Below, piece after piece: positions 5,766-8,819 of a stretch of 8,819 bases of DNA. Position numbers and translations under genes: made by a program. Numbering within the stretch: position 1 is the stretch's first letter; every line of letters starts with the position of its first letter. Source of the DNA: Bacteroidales bacterium UBA4284 (GTDB taxonomy: Bacteria > Bacteroidota > Bacteroidia > Bacteroidales > UBA932); contig DGVM01000162.1 in assembly GCA_002395925.1 (NCBI GenBank), positions 1-8,819 of the forward strand, read 5' to 3'. The notes beneath the pieces were generated by a model. It searched no databases. It was not told the origin of the DNA and saw nothing but the letters and a program-made list of their open reading frames with translations.

Positions 5766-6374
5766 ATGAAAGTAAATAAAGACAAAGTGGTGGCTGTAAG
5801 CTACGAACTCCACGTTGAAGGTAAACTGGCAGACAAGGCCGCACCCGAGTCTCCGTTGGAATATATACACGGCAACCATATGCTCCTGCCGCGTTTCGAG
5901 GCATCCCTGGAGGGCAAGGAACCCGGCGACGAATTCGCCTTCACCCTCACCCCGGAAGAAGGATACGGCACTTATAATCCCGCTTATCTGGTGAGTCTCC
6001 CCATAGCGGCATTCCAGATCGAAGGAAAGACGATGACCGAGCTTCTCGTTCCCGGAAAGGTGCTTCCAATGCTCAACAGTGAGGGCCAGGTCGTCCAGGG
6101 TACAGTAAGCCAGGTTGCCGAAGATCACGTCGTTATGGATTTCAATCATCCCATGGCAGGCAAGACCCTCAATTTCAGCGGCCGTGTCGAAACTGTGCGT
6201 GACGCTACCGAAAAAGAACTCACCGAAGGGCTTCACGGCGAATACCTCCCTCCGCAGGAAGGCTGCTGCCATAAGGGCAAGGGCCATTGCCACAAGGGCG
6301 AAGGCGAGGGATGCTGCAAAGAAAACGGCGGCGACTGCGACTGTGAAGGCGGTTGCGACTGCGAAAAGCAGTAG
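5766..6374 (+). CDS. slyD: SlyD-like FKBP peptidyl-prolyl isomerase with Cys-rich metal-binding tail
   Basis: This 202-residue cytoplasmic protein catalyses cis-trans isomerisation of peptidyl-proline bonds and probably acts as a folding chaperone. The FKBP domain (5-72 and 126-147) is interrupted by an insert-in-flap chaperone domain (about 73-125), the SlyD arrangement. Key stretches are LEYIHGNHMLLPRFEASLEG (31-50), LTPEEGYGTYNP (61-72) and HVVMDFNHPMAGKTLNFSG (121-139). The tail from 167 holds nine cysteines (167, 168, 175, 183, 184, 191, 193, 197, 199) and three histidines (169, 174, 176) in Gly/Lys/Asp/Glu-rich sequence. E. coli SlyD has a His-rich nickel-binding tail there; here cysteine dominates, so the metal may differ. 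The frame is open upstream to 5727, but the ATG at 5766 is chosen because the promoter -7 box lies at 5742-5749 and the FKBP fold begins here. It is the first gene of a probable three-gene operon. Confidence 0.93.
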   Translation: MKVNKDKVVAVSYELHVEGKLADKAAPESPLEYIHGNHMLLPRFEASLEGKEPGDEFAFTLTPEEGYGTYNPAYLVSLPIAAFQIEGKTMTELLVPGKVLPMLNSEGQVVQGTVSQVAEDHVVMDFNHPMAGKTLNFSGRVETVRDATEKELTEGLHGEYLPPQEGCCHKGKGHCHKGEGEGCCKENGGDCDCEGGCDCEKQ

Positions 6375-6380
6375 TGCCCA

Positions 6381-7442
6381 ATGCGCACGGCGGTAGTCAT
6401 ACTCAACTGGAATACGGAGGCATATCTTCGTGCCTTCCTGCCGCCGCTGTTGTCGTCGTGCCCCGACGATGCTTCGGTAATCGTTTCCGACAACGGATCT
6501 TCCGACGGCTCGCTGGGCCTTCTTTCCCGCGAATTTCCGCAAGTCAGGACTATATCTTTCGGCGAGAACTTCGGATTTACCGGCGGTTACAACCGGGCGT
6601 TGGCACAAATCGATGCCGAATATTTCGTGCTGCTGAATTCCGACATCCTGGTTTCTCCAGGCTGGCTCGAACCGCTCGTGTCGTATATGGATGAGCATCC
6701 GGAATGCGGCGTCTGCGGCCCCAAGCTGCATGCGCTGGTGGAATCGGCAGACCGAGGCTACAGCAAGCTGGACCGTTTCGAATACGCTGGCGCGGCAGGC
6801 GGACGGCTCGATTATTTCGGATTCCCGTTCTGTCGCGGCCGGGTGATGAAGCATACGGAAGAAGATACTGGCCAGTACGACGCTCCCTGCAACGTGCTCT
6901 GGATTACAGGGGCCTGCATGATGACTCGAAGCAGCCTCTGGAAAGAGCTCGGTGGTCTGGACGACCGCTTCTTCGCGCACATGGAAGAGATTGACTACTG
7001 CTGGCGGGCCGCCCTTCGAGGGTATGCCGTCACGGCTGTCCCGCAGAGCTGCGTGTGGCATCTGGGAGGCGGCACCCTCAAGCCCGATTCGCCGTTCAAA
7101 CTGGAACTCAATTACCGTAACAACCTCCTGCTGCTGGAAAACAATCTTCCCTCAACCATCGGCGTTCCGAGGGCCCGCGTGCGCATCTTCCTGAGGATGC
7201 TGCTCGACCTGATGTCGGCGCTGGTTTACCTCCTGCAGGGCCGCAGGTCTTATTTTTCTGCGGTGCTCAGGGGACATAGGGGATTCAGGAATATGCGAAA
7301 TGGACTCCGGGGCGCGGCATCGGGCCATGCGGACATTTCGGGTTTTTGGAAAATTTGCGTAATATTGCAGAGTCTGCTCAGGGGAGCGGGCGTGTTCAGA
7401 TACCTCAAAGCGTATGAAGATAGTCATCGCGGGAGCAGGTGA
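6381..7442 (+). CDS. Glycosyltransferase family 2 protein (rhamnosyltransferase-like)
   Basis: A 353-residue GT-A fold enzyme expected to move a sugar from a nucleotide donor to a growing glycan at the inner face of the cytoplasmic membrane. N-terminal VVILNWNTEAYL (5-16) and VSDNGSSDGS (35-44) form the nucleotide-binding part. NSD at 86-88 is the DxD-type metal site. ITGACMMTRSSLWKELGGLDDRFFAHMEEIDYCWRA (175-210) carries the acidic residues E202, E203 and D205 of the catalytic-base region, as in the WbbL/RfbF rhamnosyltransferase-like branch. The C-terminal part (about 266-345) is basic with amphipathic or hydrophobic stretches (LRMLLDLMSALVYLL), suggesting peripheral membrane contact. The ATG lies 6 bases after the slyD-like stop, and the end overlaps trkA by 29 bases in another frame. 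No glycan cluster is adjacent, so donor and acceptor are unknown. Confidence 0.92.
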   Translation: MRTAVVILNWNTEAYLRAFLPPLLSSCPDDASVIVSDNGSSDGSLGLLSREFPQVRTISFGENFGFTGGYNRALAQIDAEYFVLLNSDILVSPGWLEPLVSYMDEHPECGVCGPKLHALVESADRGYSKLDRFEYAGAAGGRLDYFGFPFCRGRVMKHTEEDTGQYDAPCNVLWITGACMMTRSSLWKELGGLDDRFFAHMEEIDYCWRAALRGYAVTAVPQSCVWHLGGGTLKPDSPFKLELNYRNNLLLLENNLPSTIGVPRARVRIFLRMLLDLMSALVYLLQGRRSYFSAVLRGHRGFRNMRNGLRGAASGHADISGFWKICVILQSLLRGAGVFRYLKAYEDSHRGSR

Positions 7443-8778
7443 GATCGGCTCCCATCTTGCAAAAATGCTTCGGGCCGAAGCCAACGACGTCACCGTTATC
7501 GACAACGATGCCGGACGCCTTTCCGCGCTCGGGACATATGCCGACGTAGAGACTTTCCAAGGCAGCCCGACTTCGCTTTCTTCGCTCAGGACGGCAGGGG
7601 CCGGCAAGGCCGAACTGTTCATCGCCGTCTTTCCGTTCACCACGCAGGAGGTCAATATAGTGTCTGCGCTGCTCGCCAAGCAGGTGGGTGCGCGCAGGGT
7701 CATCGCCCGCATCAATGACGAAGATTATCTGACTGCCGAGAACCGATTGCTGTTCAAGGAGTTGGGCATAGAACTCATGTTCTATCCCGAAAAGAGTGCC
7801 GCCGACGAAATAGTCGCGTCGCTCAAGCATACGTCGGCTTCCGATTCCATGGACTTTGCGCACGGACGGCTCCAGATTTCCGTCTTCAAGATAGATGAGG
7901 ATTCGCCTTTGATCGACCTTCGCCTGGAGGAGTTCATACGCACCATGACGCCGGAAGAGACTGGCCTGTTCCGCATAATCGCGGTGTCGCGCGAGAATGA
8001 GACCCTGATACCCAAGTTCGATACCAAGTTCCAGTTCGACGACCTTGTGTTCACCGTCTCCAAGCGCGAGGGCATGAAGAGCATACTTAAGTATTTCGGC
8101 AAGGCAGAGAAGCCTGTGTCCAAGGTGATGATTCTCGGCGGCGCCTCGATGGGGGAGATGCTGGCGGGTATGCTTGCCGGGCAGATGTCTCTGGTGAAGA
8201 TCATCGAGAAGGATAAGGAGCGTTGTGCCGTGCTGTCGGAGCGTCTGCCCGACAACGTGATGGTAATCAACGGCGACGGTTCCAATTCCGATTTCCTGTA
8301 TGAAGAGGGAATCAGGGATTACGATGCCTTTATCGCCCTTACCGAGAGCGATGAGAGCAATGTGCTGTCGTGTGTGGTGGCCAAGAAGTTCGGGGTCGCG
8401 CGTACGGTGGCCGAGGTGGAGAACATCGAATACATCAAGCTTGCCGAGGAGATGGGGGTCGATACCGTCATCAATAAGAAGCTTATCACCGCCGGTAAGA
8501 TTTTCAAGTTTACCCTTTCGGGTAAGGCTCGTTTCGTAAAATATATGTCGGGTAGCGACGCCGAGATCATAGAGTACACAGTTGCTCCGGGCAGTGCCGT
8601 CACCAAGGCTCCTCTCAAGGATCTGAATTTCCCCCAGAACGCCATCATTGCCGGCGTGGTCCGTGGCAGCGATTCATTCATTGCCGTCGGCGATACCCGT
8701 ATCGAGGATTATGACCGCGTCGCCATTTTCGCCCTTGCCCAGTCTATCAAGGACATAGATAAATTCTTCAAAAGTTAG
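7414..8778 (+). CDS. trkA: Trk potassium uptake system protein TrkA
   Basis: A 454-residue peripheral membrane regulator that gates the TrkH/TrkG potassium channel in response to nucleotides. It has the full TrkA layout of two RCK units. The first Rossmann fold starts MKIVIAGAGEIG with GxGxxG at 7-12 and the acidic residue of strand two in VIDND (28-32). The first TrkA_C domain spans about 150-220. The second Rossmann fold starts at VMILGGASMGEML (238-250), with E265 after strand two and INGDGSNSDFL (285-295). The second TrkA_C domain spans about 375-445. Length is normal (458 in E. coli). The ATG at 7414 lies inside the end of the glycosyltransferase gene and fits the conserved start, so translation is probably coupled. 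The stop is TAG 8776-8778. trkH, often the next gene in Bacteroidota, is not seen in the remaining 41 bases. Confidence 0.96.
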   Translation: MKIVIAGAGEIGSHLAKMLRAEANDVTVIDNDAGRLSALGTYADVETFQGSPTSLSSLRTAGAGKAELFIAVFPFTTQEVNIVSALLAKQVGARRVIARINDEDYLTAENRLLFKELGIELMFYPEKSAADEIVASLKHTSASDSMDFAHGRLQISVFKIDEDSPLIDLRLEEFIRTMTPEETGLFRIIAVSRENETLIPKFDTKFQFDDLVFTVSKREGMKSILKYFGKAEKPVSKVMILGGASMGEMLAGMLAGQMSLVKIIEKDKERCAVLSERLPDNVMVINGDGSNSDFLYEEGIRDYDAFIALTESDESNVLSCVVAKKFGVARTVAEVENIEYIKLAEEMGVDTVINKKLITAGKIFKFTLSGKARFVKYMSGSDAEIIEYTVAPGSAVTKAPLKDLNFPQNAIIAGVVRGSDSFIAVGDTRIEDYDRVAIFALAQSIKDIDKFFKS

Positions 8779-8819
8779 TTCCGGCAACTTCAATCGGAAC
8801 CGCTCCCGCCTCCTGTTCG

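Noticed and set aside
5694..7061. 455-codon open frame on the minus strand opposite slyD-like and glycosyltransferase genes
   Set aside because: It spans two well-supported genes and an intergenic promoter, shows no recognisable domain, and is explained by GC-rich codon use on the other strand.
8779..8819. Start of a trkH gene or a TTCCG...CGGAA terminator after trkA
   Set aside because: No ATG, GTG or TTG start leads into recognisable TrkH sequence in these 41 bases, and the 5-bp inverted repeat with an 11-base loop is too weak to call.

Overview
The window looks like ordinary chromosomal core DNA from a member of the Bacteroidota, probably order Bacteroidales. Three observations support this. 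First, the promoters fit the Bacteroidota pattern: a -7 box TAnnTTTG, twice with a TTTG -33 box exactly 19 bases upstream. Second, most start codons have no Shine-Dalgarno sequence. Third, the proteins resemble Bacteroidales homologues. The moderately high GC content and the DnaJ J-domain (HPDRW followed by a short insertion) suggest something near Alistipes/Rikenellaceae, but that rank is a guess. I see no mobile element, CRISPR array, rRNA or prophage.

Layout. 1-136 (+) is the 3' end of a sensor histidine kinase. 152-348 (+) is a broken dtd (D-aminoacyl-tRNA deacylase): the first 14 residues are joined directly, out of frame, to the last ~55, so the catalytic middle is gone. A strong hairpin at 351-380 ends transcription from both sides. 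On the minus strand, rplS (L19) at 868-488 is followed by tRNA-Arg(ACG) at 455-382, apparently as one transcript from a promoter next to the dnaJ stop codon. Further along the minus strand is the two-gene chaperone operon grpE-dnaJ (2682-972). grpE is divergent from a GlpT-family organophosphate/phosphate antiporter (2787-4181, +), and the ~105-base gap between them holds a perfect CTGACA-N3-TGTCAG inverted repeat. A DUF1846 protein of unknown function (5659-4196, -) is convergent with the transporter and divergent from the last block. That block is an apparent (+) operon: a SlyD-like FKBP prolyl isomerase with a Cys-rich tail (5766-6374), a GT2 glycosyltransferase (6381-7442), and the potassium-uptake regulator trkA (7414-8778).

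How the genes fit together. GrpE and DnaJ are the nucleotide-exchange factor and J-protein co-chaperones of DnaK, which is not in the window. L19 and tRNA-Arg serve translation. TrkA needs a TrkH/TrkG membrane partner, which may lie just beyond the right edge. SlyD-like protein, glycosyltransferase and TrkA have no obvious shared pathway; their grouping may only reflect compact operon packing.

I find no convincing new multi-gene system. The points most worth checking are the internally deleted dtd, the palindrome over the grpE/transporter promoters, the nearly leaderless DUF1846 transcript and the Cys-rich SlyD tail.
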